From AP-15 sp036008325 (lineage in GTDB: Bacteria; Pseudomonadota; Alphaproteobacteria; ATCC43930; CGMCC-115725), in NCBI GenBank assembly GCA_036008325.1, contig DASYNW010000199.1, forward strand, positions 4,595 through 68,594: DNA of 64,000 nucleotides. The letters run 5' to 3'. The notes beneath the pieces are model-generated. The model was not told the DNA's origin. It was given only the letters and a program-made list of their open reading frames with translations, and made no database searches. Position numbers and translations under genes: made by a program. Positions 41,697 to 50,101 of the stretch are shown here, one piece after another (the stretch's first letter is position 1; every line of letters begins with the position of its first letter).

Positions 41697-42530
41697 TCAG
41701 TTCGGGTGGAAGACGAGGGTGCGCAGCTCGATGCTTTCACGCGGGAAGGCGTCGGGCGGGGTCGTAGGATCGGTGAACGAGGTGTGCGGCATAAAGCGCG
41801 CGCGACCATCGGTTTTGGTGTCGGCGATCTTGAGCAGAAGCGCCTGGTCGCGCCGCATCTGCGGCACGTAGTACCATTCATGCGCCGGGTTCCACGTGAC
41901 CGAATAGGTCTCGCCGACCCGATCGCGATAAACCAGGTCTGACGGCACCAGATCCTTCTGATCGACTGTGCGGGCATCGCACACCGCGAGCGGCGCGTCT
42001 TGCAACGGGCCGCGGATCGGGCGCCACAAATTGATCACCTGGACCCGCCCCTTCAGCAACTCCTCGGCGTCGTCGCCCATCAGGTCGCGAACCCGCTGTG
42101 GGCCAGAGCGCGCGGTGTGGTCGACATGGACCCGGGTCGCCGGCTGGCGCGGCCCGCCGGCCGAGCGGTCGCCCTGGCCCGCCACGCGGCGGCGCTGCAG
42201 ATGGTCGAAGATGAAGACGCGGCTGGCGCCGGTCTGCTCGGCGATAAAGCGCTCCGCCTCCGGGTAGTAGACCCGGCGCACCTCGTCATCATCCCAGAAG
42301 TCGCGCACCGCGGTGTTCTGCTCGACCAGGGCGAAGCCCTGGCGGTCGAGCTCGATTTCCGAGGCGACCGGCCGCATGTCGCGGATATGCATCCGATGCG
42401 GCTCGTGGGTCATGTTCGAGCGGACCTCGCCTGGTGCCGTCTCATAGGCGTAGTAGCGCGGGCGCTCGGCCATCGGCGCGAGATAGTTCAGCTCGCCCTC
42501 GACATAGGGCAGATCGGCAAAACCAGTCAT
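41697..42530 (-). CDS. CmcJ/NvfI-like oxygenase
   Basis: A 277-residue protein resembling the CmcJ/NvfI family (cephamycin methoxylation component, fungal oxygenase relatives), probably iron/2-oxoglutarate dependent. The RVHVDHT segment offers an HxD pair for iron binding; QVINLWRPIRGPLQDAPLAV and EWYYVPQMRRDQALLLKI are family hallmarks. The likely third ligand His is in HTSFTDP near the C-terminus. GGAGGATCGAACG is a strong ribosome site before the ATG. It stands alone, so its substrate cannot be inferred. Confidence 0.8.
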   Translation of the reverse strand: MTGFADLPYVEGELNYLAPMAERPRYYAYETAPGEVRSNMTHEPHRMHIRDMRPVASEIELDRQGFALVEQNTAVRDFWDDDEVRRVYYPEAERFIAEQTGASRVFIFDHLQRRRVAGQGDRSAGGPRQPATRVHVDHTARSGPQRVRDLMGDDAEELLKGRVQVINLWRPIRGPLQDAPLAVCDARTVDQKDLVPSDLVYRDRVGETYSVTWNPAHEWYYVPQMRRDQALLLKIADTKTDGRARFMPHTSFTDPTTPPDAFPRESIELRTLVFHPN

Positions 42531-42796
42531 CGTTCGATCCTCCGTTGGGGTTGTCAGATTGCGGGTCGACGGGTCGAAACAAGCCGGAGCGCGTCAAAAG
42601 CACAGGAATTTGCGCCATTCCGGCGAATGTTGGAACTCTTTCGATAGGTTCGGCGCCGGCGAAACCGGGGCCGATCGAAGAACCAAGGTGCTTACGGCAC
42701 GGCGAACGGCGTGGAGCGCGCCCGTCGCCCAGCCACCGGACGGTGTCTGCGTTCCCGGCCGGGCCCATCCGGCGGTCGTCCCGATAACCGGAGGCA

Positions 42797-43033
42797 TCAC
42801 TCCCTCCAGAACGGCTTGTTGGCCAGAAACTCGGCATCGGCTCGGCTGATCCCGATATCGGCGAGCATCCTGTCGTCGAGGGCACCGAGACTGGCGCGGT
42901 CACGGGCGCGCCGGCGCCATTCGCGTGACGTCGCCAATATCCGTCGCGCGCCAGCGCTCGCCCGTTGCAGCATGGAGCCCTCCCGGGCCCCGGCGAACTG
43001 CTCGCGCGCCGCTTCGAACCGGATCGCGCTCAT
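42797..43033 (-). CDS. DUF1127-domain small protein
   Basis: A 78-residue basic protein ending in the DUF1127 core LGALDDRMLADIGISRADAEF. The ATG at 43033 has AGGAG seven bases upstream. This is the second DUF1127 gene in the window; it diverges from a LysR-type regulator 124 bases away, which is the natural candidate to control it. Its N-terminal half (AAREQFAGAREGSMLQRASA) is helical and not shared with the copy at 36.3 kb. Confidence 0.85.
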   Translation of the reverse strand: MSAIRFEAAREQFAGAREGSMLQRASAGARRILATSREWRRRARDRASLGALDDRMLADIGISRADAEFLANKPFWRE

Positions 43034-43157
43034 ATGAAATCTCCTAAACTCAGCGTTCATTCTCGACATACCGGTCGAGATCTTGCCTGCGGTGGATGTA
43101 GGGGGTATAGACCGCCCCCACAAACGAGAGTTTTTCAGGGATGCCTTAGATTCACTC

Positions 43158-44096
43158 ATGCCTGATAACGACCGTCTGCCCCCGCTCGGGGCGCTGCGCG
43201 CCTTTGAGGCGGCGGCGCGCCACATGAGCTTCAGCAAAGCCGCCGAGGAGCTGTTCGTCACCCCGGCGGCGATCAGCCATCAAATTCATGCCCTGGAGCA
43301 GGATCTCGGGGTCAGGCTGTTTCATCGCCTCAGCCGGTCGGTCGAGCTGACCGCGTCGGCGCGGGTGCTGTTGCCCGGCCTGTCCGAGGCGTTCTACGGA
43401 ATTCAGTCATCGGTCAGGCGCTTGCGGGCGCACAACGACACCGGGACATTGACCGTGACCGCGTCGCCCTCGTTCGCCGCCAAGTGGCTGGTGCTGCGCC
43501 TGCATCGGTTTCAGGAAATATGCGCCGAGGTCGATGTGCGGATTTCTGCTACCGATGAGGTCGTCGACCTAACCAAGGGCGATTTCGACATCGCCATCCG
43601 ATATGGGACTGGGCACTACCCCGGGCTCGAGGTCGAGAAGCTGTTTACCAACGAGGTGTTTCCGGCGTGCAGCCCGCAGCTGCTCGCCGCCGGACCGCCG
43701 TTGCGCACCCCGCACGACCTCCGCCACCATGCGCTGATTCATGATCAAGCAATCGAGCGCGATCCGCTGGTGCCGACCTGGCCGATGTGGCTCAAGGCCG
43801 CCGGCGTCAAGGATGTGCCGGCGACCGCCGGGCTCAGTTTCAACAACATGCACCTGGCGCTCGATGCGGCGATCGCCGGCCATGGCGTGGTGCTGGCCTA
43901 TAGCACGATCGCCGCCGCCGATCTCGCCGCCGGGAGGCTGGTGCGGCTGTTCTCCTTGGCGCTGCCCGACCAGTTCGCCTACTACATCGTCACCGCACCG
44001 GGCGCGCTCGAACGGCCCAAAATTCGGGCGTTTCGCAAATGGCTGCGCGAGGAGGCCGATCGGCGCCCGGAGGCGGTAGCGTCAAGGCCGGAATGA
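43158..44096 (+). CDS. LysR-family regulator (GcvA-like)
   Basis: A 312-residue activator/repressor. The N-terminal winged HTH (LPPLGALRAFEAAARHMSFS, then AAEELFVTPAAISHQIHALE) and the effector domain starting LTVTASPSFAAKWLVLRL are typical of the GcvA subgroup. ATG 43158 (MPDNDRLPPLG) is preferred to an upstream frame extension lacking HTH homology. It diverges from the second DUF1127 gene. The effector is not predictable from sequence. Confidence 0.92.
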   Translation: MPDNDRLPPLGALRAFEAAARHMSFSKAAEELFVTPAAISHQIHALEQDLGVRLFHRLSRSVELTASARVLLPGLSEAFYGIQSSVRRLRAHNDTGTLTVTASPSFAAKWLVLRLHRFQEICAEVDVRISATDEVVDLTKGDFDIAIRYGTGHYPGLEVEKLFTNEVFPACSPQLLAAGPPLRTPHDLRHHALIHDQAIERDPLVPTWPMWLKAAGVKDVPATAGLSFNNMHLALDAAIAGHGVVLAYSTIAAADLAAGRLVRLFSLALPDQFAYYIVTAPGALERPKIRAFRKWLREEADRRPEAVASRPE

Positions 44097-44121
44097 GAGC
44101 CGCCCGACGGCCACCGGCGCC

Positions 44122-44805
44122 TTACACACTGGCAGGGCTCACCGCAGCAGAGCGGGTTGGCGCAGTGCGCCGCCAGCCGAACATCCCCAGCGCGAGCAAG
44201 GCCGCGCCGAGCAGCGACAGCGATGCGGGCTCGGGCGCATCGACAATAGCGGCATCGATGCTCGTCAGGCTGTTCGAACCCGCGGTTATCGTCAGGATCT
44301 CGGTCAAGGAGTAAGGCCCGGTAATCGGCGGCAGCAAGACGAGGCTCGCCTGATTGTCGGATAATCCGCTGGATAGTAGCGTACCCGTGCCAAATTGCGT
44401 GTTCGCCGTATCGTAATAGGTCGTCATCTGCGCGCTGCTGTTCGAATAGATGCCGGTGATGCTGCTCAGGAATTCCTTGGAGGCGGTGGTGGTGAAATTG
44501 GTCTCGGTCAGCGAAACCGTCAGGGTGCCGCCCGACGTGCCGGTGGTCAGATCGAGCGACGTCAGATCGAGGATCGGGTCCGACGCCGCTCCGATCGCTG
44601 GGAACCCGGCGCCGATGTCGATACTGGCGGTGAAATTGCCGATGGTCCCGGAATAGGACGCAGTTCCGGGGCTTCCGGAATCATTGGTCGCACCGGTGTT
44701 GACGCCATCCGTGGCCGACAGAAAGATCTCTGCGCGCGCCTGGGATGCAAATCCCGCGGCGGTGGTCAATACTGCGATCGTCAGCGACTTGCGCAGGATG
44801 TTCAT
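44122..44805 (-). CDS. PEP-CTERM sorting-domain protein
   Basis: An exported protein of 227 residues. It has a signal peptide (MNILRKSLTIAVLTTAAGFA, cleavage near ARA). The Thr/Ser/Gly-rich body includes LDLTTGTSGGTLTVSLTETN. The C-terminal PEP-CTERM signal consists of the PEPASLSLLG motif, a hydrophobic helix and WRRT. Such proteins are processed by an exosortase and often go to the outer surface or extracellular polysaccharide; no exosortase gene is in this window. It is preceded by an AT-rich stretch holding its likely promoter. It converges on the LysR gene. Confidence 0.85.
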   Translation of the reverse strand: MNILRKSLTIAVLTTAAGFASQARAEIFLSATDGVNTGATNDSGSPGTASYSGTIGNFTASIDIGAGFPAIGAASDPILDLTSLDLTTGTSGGTLTVSLTETNFTTTASKEFLSSITGIYSNSSAQMTTYYDTANTQFGTGTLLSSGLSDNQASLVLLPPITGPYSLTEILTITAGSNSLTSIDAAIVDAPEPASLSLLGAALLALGMFGWRRTAPTRSAAVSPASV

Positions 44806-45109
44806 AACACTGGTCCTCTTGGGAATTCTTATGCCGCTGGCGGTCTTTGCCCGCGACGTACGAATTTACCGAAGAGAAGCCGATTTTTCGATAAAATATA
44901 AGATTAATAAATCTATATTCGTAATTAATTTAACTATACTTAGATTTTCCGCTGGCGCCTGGCCGTCGCCGCTGCCTCACCAGCGGCGGTTGGCCATTCT
45001 CCGGATCATAGCCGGTTCAGAACCCGCCTGCCGCGGACCGGGCGGGGCCGCCGGACCGGGCGGGGCCGCCGCTCAGCGCTAGGCGACGCCGGGGCCGGCG
45101 GCGCGGGCT
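44806..45109. other. AT-rich island and tandem repeat between the PEP-CTERM and SDR genes
   Basis: This 304-base interval has no gene. About 44860-44955 is strikingly AT-rich (for example aaatataagattaataaatc) in an otherwise roughly 65-70% GC region. It lies directly upstream of the PEP-CTERM gene and probably holds its promoter; runs such as TATATT and TTAATT are too many to choose one -10. An 18-base tandem repeat lies at 45034-45069. Confidence 0.5.
45034..45069. repeat. 18-bp tandem repeat, two copies
   Basis: Two exact copies of cggaccgggcggggccgc at 45034-45051 and 45052-45069, in non-coding DNA 41 bases beyond the SDR stop. It is probably slippage-derived with no evident function. 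Confidence 0.85.
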
Positions 45110-45895
45110 TTACCCCATCGTCGAGTTGAAAGCGCCGCCGTCGAGCAGCAGGTTCTGACCGACGATGAAGCCGGACGAAGCACCGCACAGAAAAGCGCAG
45201 GCATCGCCGAACTCGGCCGGATCGCCGACCCTTCCGGCCGGGTTCGCCTGGCCGCGTTTGGCCAGCAGCTCTTCGAAGGTGATGTTCTGCCGCCGCGCCT
45301 CGTACTCGATGCCTGAACGCAGCCGGTCGGTCAGAAACGGGCCGGGCAGGAGGCCGTTGATCGTCACATTGTATTTGGCCACCTGACGCGCGATGCCGGC
45401 GCAGAAAGCGGTGAGTCCGGCGCGCGCGCCGTTGCTCATGCCGAGATTGGCGATCGGCGACTTGACCGAGCCCGAGGTGATGTTGACGATGCGGCCGAAT
45501 TTCCGCTCGCACATGCCGTCGACCGTAGCCTTGATCAGCATGATCGGGGTCAGCATGTTGGCGTTGACCGCCTTTTGCCAGTCCTCGACCGACCATTCGC
45601 GAAAATCGCCATGCGGCGGCCCGCCGCAATTGTTGACCAGGATGTCGGGCGCGGGGCAGGCGGCGAGCGCGGCGGCGCGGCCGGGTTCGGTCGAGATGTC
45701 GCCGGCGACCGCGGTCACCTTGGCGCCGGTTTCCTTGCGGATCTCGTCGGCGGTCTCTTCCAAGGTCTCGCGGGTGCGCGCGGTGATCGTCAATTCGACC
45801 CCGGCGCGCGCCAAGGCCGTGGCGCAGGCCCGCCCCAGCCCTTTGCTCGCCGCACACACGATGGCCTTGCGGCCGCGAATGCGCAAATCCAGCAT
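45110..45895 (-). CDS. Short-chain dehydrogenase-like protein with atypical active site
   Basis: A 261-residue Rossmann-fold protein of the SDR superfamily. The cofactor loop AASKGLGRACATAL replaces the usual TGxxxGxG with an Ala-rich version, and NNCGGPPHG replaces NNAG. The catalytic Ser is present in ITSGS, but the expected YxxxK is SNGARAGL, lacking Tyr and Lys. This fits a known atypical BKR-like SDR subgroup whose chemistry is unclear. GGGAGGACGGG precedes the ATG. It may have a different activity or only bind a ligand. Confidence 0.85.
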   Translation of the reverse strand: MLDLRIRGRKAIVCAASKGLGRACATALARAGVELTITARTRETLEETADEIRKETGAKVTAVAGDISTEPGRAAALAACPAPDILVNNCGGPPHGDFREWSVEDWQKAVNANMLTPIMLIKATVDGMCERKFGRIVNITSGSVKSPIANLGMSNGARAGLTAFCAGIARQVAKYNVTINGLLPGPFLTDRLRSGIEYEARRQNITFEELLAKRGQANPAGRVGDPAEFGDACAFLCGASSGFIVGQNLLLDGGAFNSTMG

Positions 45896-46034
45896 CCCGT
45901 CCTCCCGCCTCTAGATCAGCCTTGCCGCCACGGTGTAGCCTGGATCGCTGTTGTCGGCGAACTGAAAAATGGGGTTGGCGACCGGAGTGAACGGGGTTGG
46001 CGACTGGAAAGAACGGCGCGAAAGGCGGCTCTCG

Positions 46035-46250
46035 ATGAAGCTGACGCTGACCCTCGATCTAGCGCAGGCCGGCGTGTGTGCGAGCCTGGTCGAAGAGTGG
46101 GAAGACAATGGCGGCACGGCCAAGATGGCGCCGATGATCCGCCACTTCGACACCGACGAGGAGGCGGTCGTCTGGGCGCGCTCGCTGGCGCGCCGCCGCG
46201 GTCTGGGCCAGGTTTATCTGACCGACAACCGAAAGAGCGGCCACCGCTGA
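46035..46250 (+). CDS. Small hypothetical protein
   Basis: A 71-residue protein, start ATG 46035 with a modest GGCGG upstream. The sequence MKLTLTLDLAQAGVCASLVE, then RHFDTDEEAVVWARSLARRR, predicts an alpha/beta soluble protein with no signal. No family recognised. It converges on the lipoprotein gene, 38 bases away. Confidence 0.55.
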   Translation: MKLTLTLDLAQAGVCASLVEEWEDNGGTAKMAPMIRHFDTDEEAVVWARSLARRRGLGQVYLTDNRKSGHR

Positions 46251-46288
46251 GCCCGGCGCCCCCGATCGGCCTGGACACGGGTCCGTGC

Positions 46289-46831
46289 TCAATAGGGCGG
46301 CGGTGCGTAGCCCGGCGGGGAATAGCCGGGCGGGCCGCCATAAGGCTGCGGCGGTGCATAGCCCGGCTGCCCGGAAAACGGCGGCGCGCCCGGCGGCGGC
46401 GCGAAGCCGGGCACCTGATTGCCGTGCGCTTGCATACACTCGCCATAGATCACGTCGTATTGCTGCTGCAGCGACATCTGCGCGTAGGCCGAACTGTTGG
46501 CGCCCACCACCGTGCCGAAACCTGCGCCAGAGGCGGCGCCGATCGCAGCGCCGCGGCCGCCGCCGATCGCGGCGCCGAGACCGGCGCCGATCGCGGTGCC
46601 GATGATCGCGGTGCCGACCGCCTGGTTGTTGGCGGCAGCGGCTGCGGGAGCGGTTTGCGAGGCGGCGTATTGACCGCAGAAATTCTGATCGGCGGCAAAC
46701 GCGGCGAACGATTTTCCGGGTCCAGGTGCGACCGGGATTGTCGGCCCTGGCGGCGGGGCGACACAGGCCGCCAAGGAGACCAGCAGCGCCAGCGCGCCGG
46801 CGGCGCGCGGATCGATACGCTTCATGTTCAT
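46289..46831 (-). CDS. Glycine-zipper outer-membrane lipoprotein
   Basis: A 180-residue lipoprotein: signal peptide with lipobox LAAC, then a Pro-rich linker, a glycine-zipper segment (AIIGTAIGAGLGAAIGGGRG, then AAIGAASGAGFG) and a Gly/Pro/Tyr-rich tail with PPGYAPP-type repeats. It resembles YMGG/17-kDa antigen-type surface proteins, presumed structural in the outer membrane. Start ATG 46831 has CGGAACAGG upstream; a second ATG two codons on is possible. Confidence 0.8.
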   Translation of the reverse strand: MNMKRIDPRAAGALALLVSLAACVAPPPGPTIPVAPGPGKSFAAFAADQNFCGQYAASQTAPAAAAANNQAVGTAIIGTAIGAGLGAAIGGGRGAAIGAASGAGFGTVVGANSSAYAQMSLQQQYDVIYGECMQAHGNQVPGFAPPPGAPPFSGQPGYAPPQPYGGPPGYSPPGYAPPPY

Positions 46832-46947
46832 GGCCTGTTCCGTAAACCTCAAACGATCATGCGGCGGCAGGTTGTTCCAGGCAAGCGCTAACAGCAGCTG
46901 CCGCGGCCCATTGCACGCCTTTCGCCGCGATGATGGCTTAGCCCTTC

Positions 46948-47967
46948 TTAAGGGCGGGTGAATTCCGGCATGATTTCGCGGGCGAAGGTTCTGAGCGCCG
47001 CGCGCGAGCCGCCGACATCGATGACCATCACGTATTCGACGCCGCCCGCCTGAAGCCGTTTGAGCCGGCCGACGATTTCTTCGGGTGTGCCGATCAGCGC
47101 GTCGGTCTCGGTGGCCCGGCGCATGTCTTCGACCGACATCGCGCGGCGCGGGCGGCCGATGGTCGGGGATTCGCCTGTCGGCGACAGCGACAGCTGCTGC
47201 ACGTTGCGCATAAAGGTCATGCGCAATTCGTGCGCCGCCTCGCGCTCGACCGGGTTCGTCGCGATATGCAATGCCCGGGTCAGCCCGACACTCATCGGGT
47301 CGAATTGCCGGCCTTGCGCCTCGATCGCCTTGCGGTAAATCCCGATGTTCTCGGCGACGAGATCGGGGCTGCCGGCCTGGCCCAGCAGCAGGTTGAACCC
47401 GTCCTCGGCGGCCTTGCGGACAGAGGGCGCGCTCTGGGCGCCGATCCATAGCGGCGGATGCGGCTTTTGCACCGGCGCGGGCTCGATCACGACATCCTCG
47501 TAATTCCAGCGCTTGCCGTGATGCGAAAAGCGGCCTTTCGTCGTCCACGCCTTGCGCAGAAATTCGACCGCCTCGTCGTAGCGCTCCTGGGCGTCCTCCA
47601 TCGGCATGCAGAAGCCGTGGAACTCGCCCCAGCGATAGCCTTTGCCGATACCGAGATCGAGCCGCCCGTTGGACAGCAGGTCCAATGTCGCCGCCTGCTC
47701 GGCGAGCAGGGCCGGGTTGTGCCACGGCAACACCAAGACGGCGGTGCCGAGCCTGATGCGCGAGGTTTTCGCGGCCAGGTAGGTCAGAAAGCTCAGGGTC
47801 GCCGAGATCTGGCCGAACCCGGTGAAATGGTGCTCGACCAGAAAGACGCTGTGAAAACCGAGTGCCTCGGCTTCACAGATATAATCGATGTAATCGGTGT
47901 AGATCCGGCTGTCGCTAGCCTGCTCGCCGATCTCGGTGCGCGCGCCGCCGAACAATCCGAAACGCAT
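46948..47967 (-). CDS. LLM-class flavin-dependent oxidoreductase
   Basis: A 339-residue luciferase-like TIM-barrel monooxygenase using reduced flavin (FMN or F420). The start MRFGLFGGARTEIGEQ and the segments FHSVFLVEHHFTGFGQ, RLGTAVLVLPWHNPALLAEQ and LSNGRLDLGIGKGYR are typical of the bacterial luciferase-like family. AGGGAGTGCATC precedes the ATG. It has no partner flavin reductase nearby and an unknown substrate. Confidence 0.9.
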   Translation of the reverse strand: MRFGLFGGARTEIGEQASDSRIYTDYIDYICEAEALGFHSVFLVEHHFTGFGQISATLSFLTYLAAKTSRIRLGTAVLVLPWHNPALLAEQAATLDLLSNGRLDLGIGKGYRWGEFHGFCMPMEDAQERYDEAVEFLRKAWTTKGRFSHHGKRWNYEDVVIEPAPVQKPHPPLWIGAQSAPSVRKAAEDGFNLLLGQAGSPDLVAENIGIYRKAIEAQGRQFDPMSVGLTRALHIATNPVEREAAHELRMTFMRNVQQLSLSPTGESPTIGRPRRAMSVEDMRRATETDALIGTPEEIVGRLKRLQAGGVEYVMVIDVGGSRAALRTFAREIMPEFTRP

Positions 47968-48195
47968 GATGCACTCCCTATATTACGCCCGGTCAGTCCG
48001 GTGCCAACGCCGACCCAGAGGGTGGCCGAAAAGACGTGCCCCCCATGGATCTGTCAACTGTTCCCAATCCCCTATCATCGTGTTCAAGCGCCGCCCGACC
48101 TCCGCGGACGAATCATGAAACGAGGTCAGAACAGCAAACTTCGTGCGTACTTCCGCAGCGTGACCGTATTGGATCCCTCCCCACCCGATCGCTGC

Positions 48196-48753
48196 TCAAC
48201 GGGGTTCTTCCGGGAGCCGGCCCGGAGGGCCGGCCACAGCGGCAAGTCGTTGGATAACGGCCGGCCGCGGCTTGCTGACCAAGCCTTGCTCGAAGGCGAC
48301 GATCGTGAGGCTGGCGAAGGCCGCGAGCAACTCGCCCGGCCGCAACAGGAAATCCGGATTGCGCGGATGTCCCAGGCGTTCGTTGCCAACGGCGAAGGTC
48401 TCATAGATCAGAACCCCGCCCGGGGCGAGTGCCTGGCCGATCGCGGGCAGCAGCGGGCGATGCAGGTAGTTGGCGACGACGATGCCGTCATAGCCGCCGC
48501 CGAGCGGCCATCCGGTCGCGGATTCGAGGTCGAGCTCGACGATTTCACAACCGGGTTGGGCGGAGGGGATCAGAGTCGAGGCGTCGCGATCGACGGCGCG
48601 GACGGCAAAGCCGCGGTCGCGCAGCAGCCGCACGTGACGTCCGGCGCCAGCCGCCAGGTCGAGCACCAGCCCGCCTGGTCTGACCAGCGACAAAAACCGC
48701 GCGATCCAGCCCGACGGAGCTGCCGAGGTTTTGGATTGAGCAGGATTTTCCAA
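48196..48753 (-). CDS. Class I SAM-dependent methyltransferase (TehB-like)
   Basis: A 185-residue methyltransferase: SAM motif I is LVLDLAAGAGRHVRLLRDRG, motif II the acidic VRAVDRDAS, and YDGIVVANYLHRPLLPAI motif IV. Position of the start is uncertain; TTG 48753 with GGGACGATAACA upstream is used as no in-frame ATG exists near the N-terminus. It diverges from the DUF1178 gene, leaving only 68 bases between them. The substrate is unknown; some relatives detoxify tellurite. Confidence 0.8.
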   Translation of the reverse strand: MENPAQSKTSAAPSGWIARFLSLVRPGGLVLDLAAGAGRHVRLLRDRGFAVRAVDRDASTLIPSAQPGCEIVELDLESATGWPLGGGYDGIVVANYLHRPLLPAIGQALAPGGVLIYETFAVGNERLGHPRNPDFLLRPGELLAAFASLTIVAFEQGLVSKPRPAVIQRLAAVAGPPGRLPEEPR

Positions 48754-48821
48754 TGTTATCGTCCCAGAGTTGCAGGAAACTGGGATGCCGGTGTAAAACG
48801 GTCGGCGAGGAGTTCGGCTCG

Positions 48822-49235
48822 ATGATTTTGTTCACTTTGCGCTGCGCCCGGAACCACGAATTCGAGGGATGGTTCCGTGATGGCGACGGGTTTGAGGCGC
48901 AGCACGCGGCGGGCGAGATCGCCTGCTCTTATTGCGGCGACACCTCGGTCGAGAAAGCGGTGATGGCGCCCCGGCTCGGCCGCTCGCGCGAGACGCCGCC
49001 GCCCGCGGTGGCGCTGGCCCAGATGCGCAAGGCGCTGATCGAGATGCGGCGGCAGGTCGAAACCCATTGCGATTACGTCGGCGGCCGGTTTGCCGAGGAA
49101 GCGCGGCGCATTCATTACGGCGAGACCGATCCGCGCGGCATTTACGGCGAAGCGAGCGAGGCCGAGTCGCATCAGCTGGCCGATGAGGGGATAAGCTTTG
49201 GCCAGATCCCGTGGATCCCGCCCAGCGACGGCTGA
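48822..49235 (+). CDS. DUF1178 protein
   Basis: A 137-residue protein of unknown function, common in Alpha- and Betaproteobacteria. It starts MILFTLRCARNHEFEGWFRD at ATG 48822, with GAGGAG ten bases upstream. The N-terminal Cys/His pair plus ACSYCGDTSVEKAVMAPRLG suggest a zinc ribbon. The C-terminal RRIHYGETDPRGIYGEASEA is the family signature. It converges on ubiG with 17 bases between stops. Confidence 0.92.
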   Translation: MILFTLRCARNHEFEGWFRDGDGFEAQHAAGEIACSYCGDTSVEKAVMAPRLGRSRETPPPAVALAQMRKALIEMRRQVETHCDYVGGRFAEEARRIHYGETDPRGIYGEASEAESHQLADEGISFGQIPWIPPSDG

Positions 49236-49252
49236 CGAGGCGGGCAGACGGC

Positions 49253-49993
49253 TCACTGCCGCACTGCCATTACCATATAGTTGACCCCGATATCCGGCGA
49301 CAGCACCCACTCGCCGCCGCCCGGATCGTAGCTGACCCCGGCGACCTCGGTGGTGCGCAGATGATTTCGGCGCAGACCGAGGATCAATTCGGAGGGGCGC
49401 GAGAACTTGCGCCAGTCGTGGGTCCCGCGCGGCAGCCAGCGCAGGATGTATTCGGCGCCGACGATCGCCAGGCCGAATGATCGAGCGGTGCGGTTGAGGG
49501 TCGCGGCGATGACCGCCCCGCCCGGCGCCGCCAGCAATCCGAGCACTCGGCAAAAGGCGTCGCGATCGGCGCTGTGCTCGATCACCTCGAGCGCCAACAC
49601 CGCATCGAAACGCTCGCCGGCCTCGGCGACCGCTTCGGCGGCGGCGAGGCGATAGTCGATTTCGAGACCGGCGCTCTGCGCGTGCGCCCGCGCCGCCTCG
49701 ATCGCTTCGGCGCCCGCATCGATGGCGGTCACCCTAAAGCCGAGACGCGTCATCGGCTCGGCCACGAGGCCGCCGCCGCACCCGACGTCGAGCAGGGTCA
49801 GCCCGGTAAACGGCTGCAGCTGAGCGGGATCGCGGTGGAAATGCGCCAGCAGCCGCGAGCGGATGAAACCGAGCCGGGTCGGATTGAGCCGGTGCAACGC
49901 GCGGAAGCTGCCCTCGGGGTCCCACCAAGCATCGGCTTGCGCGGCAAAGCGCACCAATTCCTTGTCATCGACGGTGGCGCCGCTTGCGAACAC
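49253..49993 (-). CDS. ubiG: Ubiquinone biosynthesis O-methyltransferase UbiG
   Basis: SAM-dependent enzyme for both O-methylations in ubiquinone synthesis. The 246 residues contain FAAQADAWWDPEGSFRALHR, motif I LLDVGCGGGLVAEPMTRLG, and motif GTHDWRKFSRPSELILGLR, all family hallmarks. The start is GTG at 49993, supported by GAGGAAGGA seven bases upstream; no good ATG exists. It diverges from lysC, an arrangement conserved across Alphaproteobacteria. Confidence 0.95.
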   Translation of the reverse strand: MFASGATVDDKELVRFAAQADAWWDPEGSFRALHRLNPTRLGFIRSRLLAHFHRDPAQLQPFTGLTLLDVGCGGGLVAEPMTRLGFRVTAIDAGAEAIEAARAHAQSAGLEIDYRLAAAEAVAEAGERFDAVLALEVIEHSADRDAFCRVLGLLAAPGGAVIAATLNRTARSFGLAIVGAEYILRWLPRGTHDWRKFSRPSELILGLRRNHLRTTEVAGVSYDPGGGEWVLSPDIGVNYMVMAVRQ

Positions 49994-50101
49994 GGCTTGA
50001 TCCTTCCTCTTCGGCCCTTTGCCGGATGGCTTGATCGCCCAGAAAGGAGTATGTGGTCGAAATCGCAACCCGGCAACGGCTCGAACGGTGTTCACAGGGA
50101 C

